In this document: positions 50,392-58,324 of the stretch, piece by piece
How positions within the stretch are numbered: position 1 is the stretch's first letter
Layout: the number at the start of each line of letters is the position of its first letter
Assembly (NCBI GenBank): GCA_016285515.1
Contig: JAEEQW010000010.1
Span: 1 to 64,000, forward strand
DNA from: Bacteroidales bacterium
GTDB lineage: Bacteria; Bacteroidota; Bacteroidia; Bacteroidales; BM520
Direction of reading: 5' to 3'
DNA length: 64,000 bases
The notes under the pieces: generated by a model
The model's input: only the letters and a program-made list of their open reading frames with translations
Database searches by the model: none
Told to the model about the DNA's origin: nothing
Translations under genes and position numbers: made by a program

Positions 50392-50423
50392 TTTGATTAA
50401 TAAGAGATTTATTTCTAACTTTG
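50392..50423 (+). promoter_or_regulatory. Promoter of ychF
   Basis: TTTG (50392-50395), a 20-bp spacer and TAACTTTG (50416-50423) match the Bacteroidetes -33/-7 consensus well. The ATG follows after 22 bp. Confidence 0.8.
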
Positions 50424-50445
50424 CAAATTACTAAAAAATAGACTT

Positions 50446-51549
50446 ATGAGCTTGAAATGCGGAATAATAGGACTTACCAATGTGGGCAAGACTACAATAT
50501 TTAATTGTATATCAAAGACTAAGGCTGATGTGACCAATTTTGCATTCAGCAATAACACTTCAAATATTGGTGTGATAGACGTGCCTGATTCGAGGCTTAA
50601 CGAACTTGACAAAATAGTGCATTCTGCCAAGATAGTTCCGGCTACCGTCGAAATAGTTGACCTTCCCGGACTGGCCAAGGGTGCAAGCAAGGGTGAGGGC
50701 TTCGGCAACAAATTTCTTGCCGAGGTGCAGCAGACCGATGCGCTGATACATGTTTTGCGTTGCTTCGATGATCCGAATCTGCCTCATGTGGAAGGCTCCG
50801 TTGATCCTGTCAGGGATATAGAACTCGTCGATTTTGAACTTCAGGTGCGAGATTTGGAACTTGTGGAACGTAAAATCCAACGTCTCGAAAAGGCTTTCAA
50901 GAGCGCAGGCGACAAAGATGCGAAACAGGGTATCGAAGTTCTCGAAAAATATCAGGACACATTGAGCAATTTCGGAAACGCTCGTGATGTCGATACTTTA
51001 CCGGAACTGTATGACAAATATGTTAAGGATTTGCTGCTGCTTACCGACAAGAAGGTGATGTATGTCTGCAATGTTGATGAGGATTCGGCAGTCAATGGCA
51101 ATAAATATTCCGATGCAGTCAAGGAGTCATTGAAGGATAAAGATGCATTGGTGCTAATCGTTGCAGGTAAACTTGAATCTGAGATTGCCGAATTCGATTC
51201 TGAAGAAGACCGTAATTTGTTCCTTCACGAGGCAGGACTTACTGAACCTGGCGTCAACCGTATGATACGCGGAGCTTACGACATGCTCAACCTAATGTCG
51301 TTCTTCACGGCAGGTCCGAAGGAAGTCAGGGCATGGACAATTCATAAGGGCATGACTGCTCCTGAAGCTGCCGGTGTTATACATTCAGATTTGGAGAGAG
51401 GTTTCATCAGGGCCGAAGTGCTAAAATACAAGGATATGGTGGAACTTGGCAGTGAAGCGGCATGCAAGGATAAGGGAAAACTGTTCGTCGAAGGGAAAAC
51501 GTATGTCGTTGAGGATGGTGACATCCTGAATATAAGGTTCAACGTATAA
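50446..51549 (+). CDS. ychF: Redox-regulated ATPase YchF (Obg family)
   Basis: A 367-residue ribosome-binding P-loop ATPase. G1 is LTNVGKTTIFN, the G3 region is IVDLPGLAKGASKGEG, and the ATP-preferring NVDE motif replaces the NKxD of GTPases (VMYVCNVDEDS). The C-terminal TGS domain (about 282-367) has the FFTAGPKEVRAWTI start. It marks the left edge of the accessory island, since the following 2.5 kb is mobile or broken DNA. Confidence 0.96.
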   Translation: MSLKCGIIGLTNVGKTTIFNCISKTKADVTNFAFSNNTSNIGVIDVPDSRLNELDKIVHSAKIVPATVEIVDLPGLAKGASKGEGFGNKFLAEVQQTDALIHVLRCFDDPNLPHVEGSVDPVRDIELVDFELQVRDLELVERKIQRLEKAFKSAGDKDAKQGIEVLEKYQDTLSNFGNARDVDTLPELYDKYVKDLLLLTDKKVMYVCNVDEDSAVNGNKYSDAVKESLKDKDALVLIVAGKLESEIAEFDSEEDRNLFLHEAGLTEPGVNRMIRGAYDMLNLMSFFTAGPKEVRAWTIHKGMTAPEAAGVIHSDLERGFIRAEVLKYKDMVELGSEAACKDKGKLFVEGKTYVVEDGDILNIRFNV

Positions 51550-51607
51550 ATACTGCGTTAGAGATTCATATTATTTGCTGGTTGCCGCCCATTTTAAATA
51601 AGACCCA

Positions 51608-51854
51608 TTAGAAGTCGTAGCTTTTTGTTTCAGCCACGAAGTAGATGTGCTTAATGTCACTTCCCTCATGGAATACCACAGCCAAGGTTGTAGTGTCCCA
51701 CAGGCGTATTGATATAGAAACCATTTGGCAGCTTTGTATAGACAGCCACCTCGTTACGAGATTTCAACTGATTAGCGGAATCCATCTCAATGCCTTGTGA
51801 GTCAACCACTACAAGGTCGTACTTCACACGGCTGCTGGTTCTTGAATTATAGCT
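51608..51854 (-). pseudogene. Remnant of a type III restriction enzyme (Res subunit), frameshifted
   Basis: The minus strand encodes SRVKYDLVVVDSQGIEMD and then NEVAVYTKLPNGFYINTPVG, followed after a one-base frame change by AVVFHEGSDIKHIYFVAETK. This is the C-terminal region of type III restriction endonucleases (canonical order TPVGxYNPDWAxxF, then AETKGS). The frame breaks at the NPDW motif and stops at 51608. The remaining Res sequence and the Mod methyltransferase are absent. It directly follows the DUF4143 ATPase gene on the same strand, so that gene's 3' boundary may be a deletion junction. Confidence 0.75.
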
Positions 51855-53120
51855 TTATTGATTTATTAGGTTATTGTCAGTTAAAAACTGAAATAGTCCC
51901 ACGGTTATTATACCATTATCATCAAGCATTGGTGGATAATGGCCCGAAACGACTATTATTTTTCTAAAAGAGTCTCTTATTTGAAGCAAGGAATGTTTCT
52001 CCTGCGCTTCCTTTGTTTCATCCTGCAATTGATAGGCAGATTGTATATAGTAGCGACGGCTGTCTTTCTCTGCAATAAAATCCACTTCAAGCTGCGTCCG
52101 CGTGCCATTGCTCATGCGTGCCTCAACTCCGCCTACATCTACTCTGAAACCAAGAATACGAAGTTCATTGTAGATGATGTTTTCCATTACGTGACCACGA
52201 TCCAACTGTCTGAATGAAAGTAAGGCATTTCGCAAACCTATATCCTGGAAATAATATTTTGACTGAGCACCTATATATTGTTTACCTCTGATGTCATATC
52301 GCAGGGCATGTTCCAATATAAAAGACTCTTCAAAATATTTGATATACGTGTTAACGGTCTTGTTGGTCAATGACAAGTGCTTCTTGCTGTTAAACGTGTT
52401 TGTCAGATTGTTGACATTTGTCAGGGACCCAACTCCAGATGCCATCACACGAATCAGTTCCTTTATTTCAGGAACGTTTTCTATACGATTACGTTCCTTG
52501 ATGTCTCGTAAATATACTGTATTAAACAATTGTCTCAGGTATTCTGACTTCCTCTCTCTGTTTGTTATGTGTAGAAGAACCGGCAAACCGCCAAACAAAG
52601 AATACTCATCCCAAGCCTCTTGCAACGTGCCACCACAGGCGCTCACATATTCACTAAATGATAGTGGATAGAGATGTATTTCATAGCTTCGCACTCGAAA
52701 TTCGGTGGCCACATCAGTTGACAGGAAACGAGAATTGCTTCCAGTGACATAGATGTCAATGTTGTCAAAGTGAAGCAAACTGTTGAGCGCATCCACAAAG
52801 TGGTTGATCATCTGAACCTCATCGATGATAACATAGTATTTCTGCTTTTGGTCGGCTGCGAAATCTTCTATGCGAGTAAGTAAGACATCTGCTTCCCGAT
52901 ATTTCCGCATACGCCAATCCTCCATATTCAAAAACAGTATGTTATGCTCGCTAACGCCATCAGCCAAGAGCCGTGCGCGGAAAAGTTTATTCAACAGAAA
53001 AGATTTGCCGCATCTGTGGATCCCTGTAATCACTTTTATGAGGCCATTGTCCTGTGCTTCAACTAGTTGTTCTACGTACTTTTCCCTGTTTGCTATCATG
53101 TCTTTCCAAATTTTAGCCAT
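51855..53120 (-). CDS. AAA ATPase with DUF4143 domain
   Basis: A 421-residue protein. The N-terminal P-loop domain has Walker A GIHRCGKS near residue 33 and Walker B YYVIIDEVQMI. SEYVSACGGTLQEAWDEY and NTFNSKKHLSLTNKTVNTYIKYF lead into the DUF4143 domain, whose nuclease-like RTQLEVDFIAEK segment is near residue 350. The family is widespread, often variable between strains and of unclear role. Its isolated position between restriction and transposon remnants suggests horizontal origin. No clear promoter was found. Confidence 0.88.
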   Translation of the reverse strand: MAKIWKDMIANREKYVEQLVEAQDNGLIKVITGIHRCGKSFLLNKLFRARLLADGVSEHNILFLNMEDWRMRKYREADVLLTRIEDFAADQKQKYYVIIDEVQMINHFVDALNSLLHFDNIDIYVTGSNSRFLSTDVATEFRVRSYEIHLYPLSFSEYVSACGGTLQEAWDEYSLFGGLPVLLHITNRERKSEYLRQLFNTVYLRDIKERNRIENVPEIKELIRVMASGVGSLTNVNNLTNTFNSKKHLSLTNKTVNTYIKYFEESFILEHALRYDIRGKQYIGAQSKYYFQDIGLRNALLSFRQLDRGHVMENIIYNELRILGFRVDVGGVEARMSNGTRTQLEVDFIAEKDSRRYYIQSAYQLQDETKEAQEKHSLLQIRDSFRKIIVVSGHYPPMLDDNGIITVGLFQFLTDNNLINQ

Positions 53121-53834
53121 ATTTGGCTGATTGTTGGCACAAAGTTACTGCTTTCCATCGTAATAACCAAATGTTTTGCCACTTTTCTTGACGAATATTT
53201 TGCCTTTTCTGCCAATTTTCCGTGAGAATGTCATATCACTCTGACGTTGTTCTTTACCTCTTCATCCGTCCAACTGCATTTTTGTTTGAACAGTTCAAAG
53301 AGATTCATTTTGTAGACTGCCTTAAACTGAAAAAAGTTGACACTTTTGGGAGCAATAACCAAAAGGTTGTCGTATCTTTGCAGCCGGAAAGCAGAAGAGA
53401 TGCTGGAAAAATCCATGTGACAAAACCTGCAAATCGGACAAAACCGCTATCTTTGTCCCGCCAAACAAAAGCCACTCTGGATTGTCCCGCGGTAATGGAA
53501 CGGGGGTGACAACCGTTTTAGGGATATGGGCCTAAGATTGTAAACCGGAACAGTGATGACGTAAACCAAGTTAGGGATAGGATGAATGAGACGTCAACCT
53601 TTTTCAGGAAAAGTCAATATATCAACTGTTTATGATATCTTTTGCCTGTTTGTATTACGGGTTTTTGGCAATATTACCGTAAATCTGTTGCAAACAGTAA
53701 TCATAATATTTGATCTGAACAAGAATAGTTCAAGCAAATCATAAAATCTAATATTATCCAGTCATTTAAAACATTATCAGCGTTCCACAAACAAGTTATC
53801 CAATGTGATTGACTGATTGAAAATACTGGCATGT
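53121..53834. other. Non-coding accessory stretch with transposon-like repeats
   Basis: About 710 bp with no supportable gene. 53121-53326 is plain AT-rich sequence. 53327-53607 is a repeat-bounded element described separately. 53608-53834 is AT-rich, with no hairpin of note and no conserved coding signal. Small open frames at 53222-53509 (+) and 53231-53416 (-) cross the repeat boundaries and look accidental. Confidence 0.6.
53327..53607. mobile_element. MITE-like or internally deleted IS element with phased repeats
   Basis: The left end CTGAAAAAAGTTGAC (53327-53341) and right end GTCAACCTTTTTCAG (53593-53607) are inverted copies with 14 of 15 matches. If trimmed by one base, the ends are TG...CA as in IS21-type elements. 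Near the right end four direct copies of a G[AT][AC]AACC motif end at 53514, 53546, 53567 and 53599 (spacing 32, 21, 32). Near the left end AGTTGAC and GGTTGTC are 30 bp apart. Two TATCTTTG boxes (53373-53380 and 53448-53455) lie inside. There is no transposase gene and no target duplication that I can see. Confidence 0.6.
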
Positions 53835-54066
53835 TCACCCCTTGCTATTACCATTTTCATCCGGATCGTCAATCACGATACTACATTTATCTGGTTGGAA
53901 CTTGAAGTCGCGGATGCTGTCAAGATTCATGTCCATGAAGATGTTGAGGAACATGCTCTTAATGAAATCGGTCCGGACATAGCCTCTGTAGTCATTCTTG
54001 CCGTCCAGTCGTTCACCGATGTTCCAAACGAAGTGGCGGAGATCAACGATGTTCAGTCTCTGTTTC
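53835..54066 (-). pseudogene. Coding fragment of unknown family without a start
   Basis: The minus-strand frame ending at 53835 reads RLNIVDLRHFVWNIGERLDG, then NDYRGYVRTDFIKSMFLNIF and DFKFQPDKCSIVIDDPDENG. It has protein-like composition and predicted helices and strands. It has no own start: the open frame continues upstream only by overlapping the 54065-54520 gene out of frame. I do not recognise the family. It is most likely the 3' end of a gene cut by rearrangement at the island's right edge. Confidence 0.45.
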
Positions 54067-54520
54067 AAACGGACTGGTGCCGGAGTGTGATTTTCTGCTT
54101 CGCAAACCATTCTTCGTGGAAAATTGCACCGAAATAATACGTCTCGATACTGAGTCCGGCATTCTTGGTGTCCATTTCCTGATTCCATTGTTGTAATGTT
54201 GCAGGGGATTCGTTGATGTTCAAATAAATAACGATAACATTGTCATCATTTTCATACTTAAAGTTGCGGTTATTGTCTTTTTTCAGCCTTTCAAGGTCGC
54301 CTGTGTCGGATAAATCATAGTTGACGAAAGTGCATTCGGGAAAATTTTTCCTACACCATTTCTGAAAATCTTCAATGACATTAACATGTCCTGAACGGAT
54401 TGTCTGTAGGTAAGACGTTGTATAGTAGTTATATACATGCGGTGAATGTAAGCCATAGGCATTTTTGCCGTGAAATCTGTAGAAAAGCCGCCTCCGTATC
54501 TTGAACCACTTGTGGGACAT
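54065..54520 (-). CDS. Short methyltransferase-like protein lacking the SAM-binding core
   Basis: A 151-residue protein whose start overlaps the mfd stop (TAATG), so it is translationally coupled. The N-terminus (YRFHGKNAYGLHSPHVYNYY) matches the N-terminal arm of Bacteroidetes class I O-methyltransferase-like proteins. The end (YYFGAIFHEEWFAKQKITLR) matches their C-terminal strands. The central glycine-rich SAM loop and acidic motif are missing. The final residues after KITLR may come from sequence joined at the island border. It is either a minimal degenerate paralogue or a decayed gene. Confidence 0.6.
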   Translation of the reverse strand: MSHKWFKIRRRLFYRFHGKNAYGLHSPHVYNYYTTSYLQTIRSGHVNVIEDFQKWCRKNFPECTFVNYDLSDTGDLERLKKDNNRNFKYENDDNVIVIYLNINESPATLQQWNQEMDTKNAGLSIETYYFGAIFHEEWFAKQKITLRHQSV

Positions 54521-57500
54521 TATGCTTCAGTGACAGTTATTTCGTTGATAATCGTAAGAACATCGTGGAAATCGTATGGATGCGCTTTGTCATACTCGAA
54601 CTGCAGAGTCATTCTGCCATTTTTCTCGCCGATTTTTGTGATACGGTGTGTCTGCTGTACATATTTGAATATTTTGTTGCACGTTGCCGACTGGTAGAAG
54701 GCTGTGTTTTCAGTAGGAAGGAAATAGAATTTGAGTATTTCACCTTTAAAAAGAATTTTTTCAATTCCGAGGTTTCTAGCTATGCTTTTGACTTTCAGTA
54801 CGTTGAATAGAGCTTTGACTTCTTTTGGAATTGGGCCGAAACGGTCGGTCAGTTCACTTTGTATCATGGCGAATTCTTCATCATTCTTCACCTCGTTCAT
54901 TTTCCGGTATGTGAGCATTCTTTCGGACAGGCTGGAGATGTATTCGTCAGGAATAAGTGCTTCGATATCAGTATCGATTTGGCAGTCTTTTGCGAAACTG
55001 ACATCAATCAGTTCTGAGTTGGCAGTCTGTATGTTCTCTTCAAGTTTAAGTTCTGACATGGCTTCATTAAGAATCTTCTGGTACATGTCGAATCCTATGT
55101 CGGAGATGAATCCTGACTGTTCGGCACCGAGGATGTCACCTGCTCCGCGGATGTCAAGGTCACGGAGTGCAATGTTGAAGCCGCTGCCCAGGTCGGAGAA
55201 TTCCTCAATGGCACGCAGACGTTTTGAGGCTTCTTCTGTGAGTGTCTGAAACGGTGGAGAGATGAGGTAGCAGAACGCTTTCTTGTTGGTGCGTCCTACA
55301 CGCCCCCTAAGCTGGTGCAGCTCGCTGAGGCCGTAGTTCTGTGCATCGTTGATGATGATGGTGTTGACGTTAGGTATGTCAAGGCCTGATTCTATGATGG
55401 TGGTACACAGCAGAATGTCGTATTTGCCGTCAATAAAATTTATCATAATCTGTTCCAATTCGTTGCCGTCCATTTGTCCGTGGCCGACTGCGATGGAAAC
55501 ACCGGGCATGATTCTGAGAATCATGTCCTTGACGAGTTCTATCGTTTTGATTTTATTGTGAACGAAGAATACTTGACCGCCGCGGTTGAGTTCGAATTCG
55601 ATTGCATTGCGGATGATGTTTTCATCAAACTGACAGACTTCGGTCTGCACTGGTTGTCGGTTGGGTGGCGGTGTCTGCAGAATGGAAAGGTCTCTTGCCC
55701 CCATAAGTGAAAATTGCAGGGTACGGGGAATTGGGGTGGCTGTTAGTGTCAGAGTGTCAACATTGACCTTCATTTTTTTGAGTTTTTCCTTTGCCGACAC
55801 CCCGAATTTCTGTTCTTCATCGATAATGAGCAGTCCCAAGTTTTTGAATTTGGCTTTCTTGCCAAGGAGGATGTGAGTTCCGATGAGTATGTCGATTTTG
55901 CCGTTTTCAACGTTGTTCCAGATTTCGGTTTGCTGTTTTGTCGTTCTGAAACGGTTGATGTATTCAACGTTTGCAGGGAAATCTTTAAGTCTGGATTTGA
56001 ATGTGTTGTAGTGCTGCAGTGCGAGGATGGTGGTAGGGACGAGGACAGCCACCTGCTTTGAGTCGCTTACTGCTTTGAAGGCGGCACGGATAGCTATTTC
56101 TGTTTTGCCGAAACCTACGTCTCCGCAGATGAGACGTTCCATAGGATATGGCTTCTCCATGTCGGCTTTGACATCATTTGTGGCTTTCACCTGGTCAGGC
56201 GTGTCCTCATACATGAATGATGCTTCAAGTTCGTGCTGCATGTATGTGTCGGGGGAAAATGCGAAACCCGGATTGGCCTTGCGTTCTGCGTAAAGGTTGA
56301 TCAGTTCTTTGGCAATGTCTTTTACTTTTTTCTTTGTGTTGTTTTTTAGCGTAGCCCATGCCGAGGAACCAAGTTTGTTGAGCTTTGGCGTATGACCTTC
56401 ACTGCCAGAATATTTTGATATCTTGTACAGAGAATGGATGTTCACGTACAGTAGGTCGTTGTTGGCGTACGAGATACGAATGGCCTCCTGTTCCTTGCCC
56501 CCGTTGACAATTTTCTGCAAACCTTCAAAACGACCGATACCATAGTCAATGTGGGTTACGTAATCGCCAGGATTAAGCGAAGTCAACTCTTTTATGGTTG
56601 CAGCCTGACGTCTATTGAACCTGTCCTTTATCTGGTATTTGTAGTAACGTTCGAAAATCTGGTGGTCAGTCAGAAATGTGATTAGGGTTTTATTGTCGAT
56701 GAAACCTCCAGTTAACGACAATTCCATGAATTTTGCTTCTATGATGATATTGTTGTCCGACTGTTTGACGAGCTCATCGATGATGTTCTGGATTCGTTTG
56801 GTTTGCGATGCCGTTTCGGAGCAGATGTATATCGTCTTTCCGGCAATAGTCTCATCTTCAAGATAATTCACCAACATTTCGGAGCTTTTGTTGAATTCGG
56901 GCTGAGGCTGTGTGTCGAAATCGAACTGCGTGTCAATACTAAGAGTGCTGTTAAGTCCTGTGACTGCTATTTTGTATTTGAGCAGTGATTTCGCGAAGTC
57001 GTCCTGATTGATGGCCTCATCGTTGCCTGTGTTGTTGCAATACTCTTCGATGTGCGAAAAGACCAAGTCGGGATCGCTGATAAGAATCCGTGAAGATGGC
57101 GGCAGCACTTCGATTAGTGATTTCCTGTCAATGTCATCATCGAAGGCAGGTATGATGGTGATGCCTTTATGTTTTTTTACTGACAGCTGGTCAACAGGAT
57201 TGAAGCTGCGCAGTGATTCGATGCTGTCGCCAAAAAACTCGATACGATAAGGATATTCGTTGTTGAAGGAATAAACGTCGAATATGCCTCCGCGAATGGA
57301 GAACTGTCCCGGTTCAAGGACAAAATCCACACGCTCGTAGCCGTGGTCCTGAAGATAATCGGAGAGCTCGTCGAATGAGAGACTTTGTGATGTGCGGATG
57401 TTGAATCCGTTCTTTTTGATATCCTGTGGTGTCACGGACTTTTCAGCCACCGCTTCTGGATAAGTTACGATGGTCACCTGTCGGGATGAATTTGAAAGTC

Positions 57501-57852
57501 GTGACAGCACTTCAAGTCTGGACAGTTCGTTCAGAGAATCTTTTTCGGAAAGGGTGTTGAGTGTTTTATGGGAATTTGGGAAAAACAGGATATGTTTTTT
57601 CTCGATGTCAGCATCGGTTTCCTCGAAGATGTTTTCGAGGTCGTTGAAAAAATATGAGGCTGTTTCCTTGTTGTCCATTATGATGAGATTGCATTCCCTG
57701 CTGACTGTTATATGTGTGGCATAATATACTGCGAGGGCGGAACCTGCCAGCCCTTTCAGCCTGATATGTGCGGCATCGGATGTGAGTGCAGATTCAAACT
57801 TTTTGAAGTGTTCTGTTTCCTTGTATAGGTCAGTGATCATCGGCTTTGTCAT
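54520..57852 (-). CDS. mfd: Transcription-repair coupling factor Mfd
   Basis: A DNA translocase of about 1110 residues that removes stalled RNA polymerase and recruits UvrA. In order it has UvrB-homology domains (about 30-330), the RNAP-interaction domain with GDYVTHIDYGIGRFEGL, helicase motifs (MERLICGDVGFGKTEIAIRAAF, LIIDEEQKFGV, TLTATPIPRTL, QLRGRVGR) and the C-terminal UvrA-masking domain. I place the start at ATG 57852. The frame also has an upstream TTG, but that codon lies inside the promoter box. ATG 57840 is a third possibility. Confidence 0.95.
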   Translation of the reverse strand: MTKPMITDLYKETEHFKKFESALTSDAAHIRLKGLAGSALAVYYATHITVSRECNLIIMDNKETASYFFNDLENIFEETDADIEKKHILFFPNSHKTLNTLSEKDSLNELSRLEVLSRLSNSSRQVTIVTYPEAVAEKSVTPQDIKKNGFNIRTSQSLSFDELSDYLQDHGYERVDFVLEPGQFSIRGGIFDVYSFNNEYPYRIEFFGDSIESLRSFNPVDQLSVKKHKGITIIPAFDDDIDRKSLIEVLPPSSRILISDPDLVFSHIEEYCNNTGNDEAINQDDFAKSLLKYKIAVTGLNSTLSIDTQFDFDTQPQPEFNKSSEMLVNYLEDETIAGKTIYICSETASQTKRIQNIIDELVKQSDNNIIIEAKFMELSLTGGFIDNKTLITFLTDHQIFERYYKYQIKDRFNRRQAATIKELTSLNPGDYVTHIDYGIGRFEGLQKIVNGGKEQEAIRISYANNDLLYVNIHSLYKISKYSGSEGHTPKLNKLGSSAWATLKNNTKKKVKDIAKELINLYAERKANPGFAFSPDTYMQHELEASFMYEDTPDQVKATNDVKADMEKPYPMERLICGDVGFGKTEIAIRAAFKAVSDSKQVAVLVPTTILALQHYNTFKSRLKDFPANVEYINRFRTTKQQTEIWNNVENGKIDILIGTHILLGKKAKFKNLGLLIIDEEQKFGVSAKEKLKKMKVNVDTLTLTATPIPRTLQFSLMGARDLSILQTPPPNRQPVQTEVCQFDENIIRNAIEFELNRGGQVFFVHNKIKTIELVKDMILRIMPGVSIAVGHGQMDGNELEQIMINFIDGKYDILLCTTIIESGLDIPNVNTIIINDAQNYGLSELHQLRGRVGRTNKKAFCYLISPPFQTLTEEASKRLRAIEEFSDLGSGFNIALRDLDIRGAGDILGAEQSGFISDIGFDMYQKILNEAMSELKLEENIQTANSELIDVSFAKDCQIDTDIEALIPDEYISSLSERMLTYRKMNEVKNDEEFAMIQSELTDRFGPIPKEVKALFNVLKVKSIARNLGIEKILFKGEILKFYFLPTENTAFYQSATCNKIFKYVQQTHRITKIGEKNGRMTLQFEYDKAHPYDFHDVLTIINEITVTEA

Positions 57853-57861
57853 AATGAGGTG

Positions 57862-57869
57862 CAAAGATA
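57862..57869 (-). promoter_or_regulatory. -7 box of mfd, almost touching the start codon
   Basis: TATCTTTG on the minus strand. Transcription about 7 bases downstream would begin within about 3 bases of ATG 57852. This implies a leaderless mRNA or use of ATG 57840. Confidence 0.55.
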
Positions 57870-57921
57870 GACATTTTGCCTTTTTTTGTCATTAATATAT
57901 GAAAGATAAATTTTTGATGTC

Positions 57922-58299
57922 ATGGAAGAAAATCATTTTACCGAGTCACAGCTTTTGGGGCGTGACGGAGAGCAGATTGCAGCGGATTATCTGGTTTTCG
58001 CTGGCTATAAGATAATTGAAAGAAACTGGGTGTGTGGCAGATACGAAATCGATATCATCTGTACTAAGGATGATGAGCTGGTATTTGTAGAAGTGAAATC
58101 CCACAACAAAAATCCATTTTTTAATTTGGGGAATATGGTTAATACTGAAAAACAAAGAAAAATCATTTATTCCGCCAACAAATACATTCATCTGCATCGA
58201 CTGGATATGAATGCACGTTTCGATATTATAGAGGTGTCGTTTACATCTGATGATGAATTTGAGGTTAATCATATCACTGATGCGTTTTACGTGAGTTGA
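57922..58299 (+). CDS. YraN/UPF0102 endonuclease-like protein
   Basis: A 125-residue PD-(D/E)xK-fold protein. Signatures are LGRDGEQIAADYL, YEIDIICTKDDELVFVEVKSH (acidic residues and VEVK), and FDIIEVSF near the end. The biological role is unknown; a DNA-processing function is inferred from the fold. It is divergent from mfd and convergent with kamC. Confidence 0.9.
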   Translation: MEENHFTESQLLGRDGEQIAADYLVFAGYKIIERNWVCGRYEIDIICTKDDELVFVEVKSHNKNPFFNLGNMVNTEKQRKIIYSANKYIHLHRLDMNARFDIIEVSFTSDDEFEVNHITDAFYVS

Positions 58300-58324
58300 T
58301 GTAAACGAAGTTGGCAAGCAGCAG

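Noticed and set aside
53222-53509. A 95-residue plus-strand open frame
   Set aside because: It crosses the inverted-repeat boundary and a promoter box, its composition is atypical and no family is recognisable.
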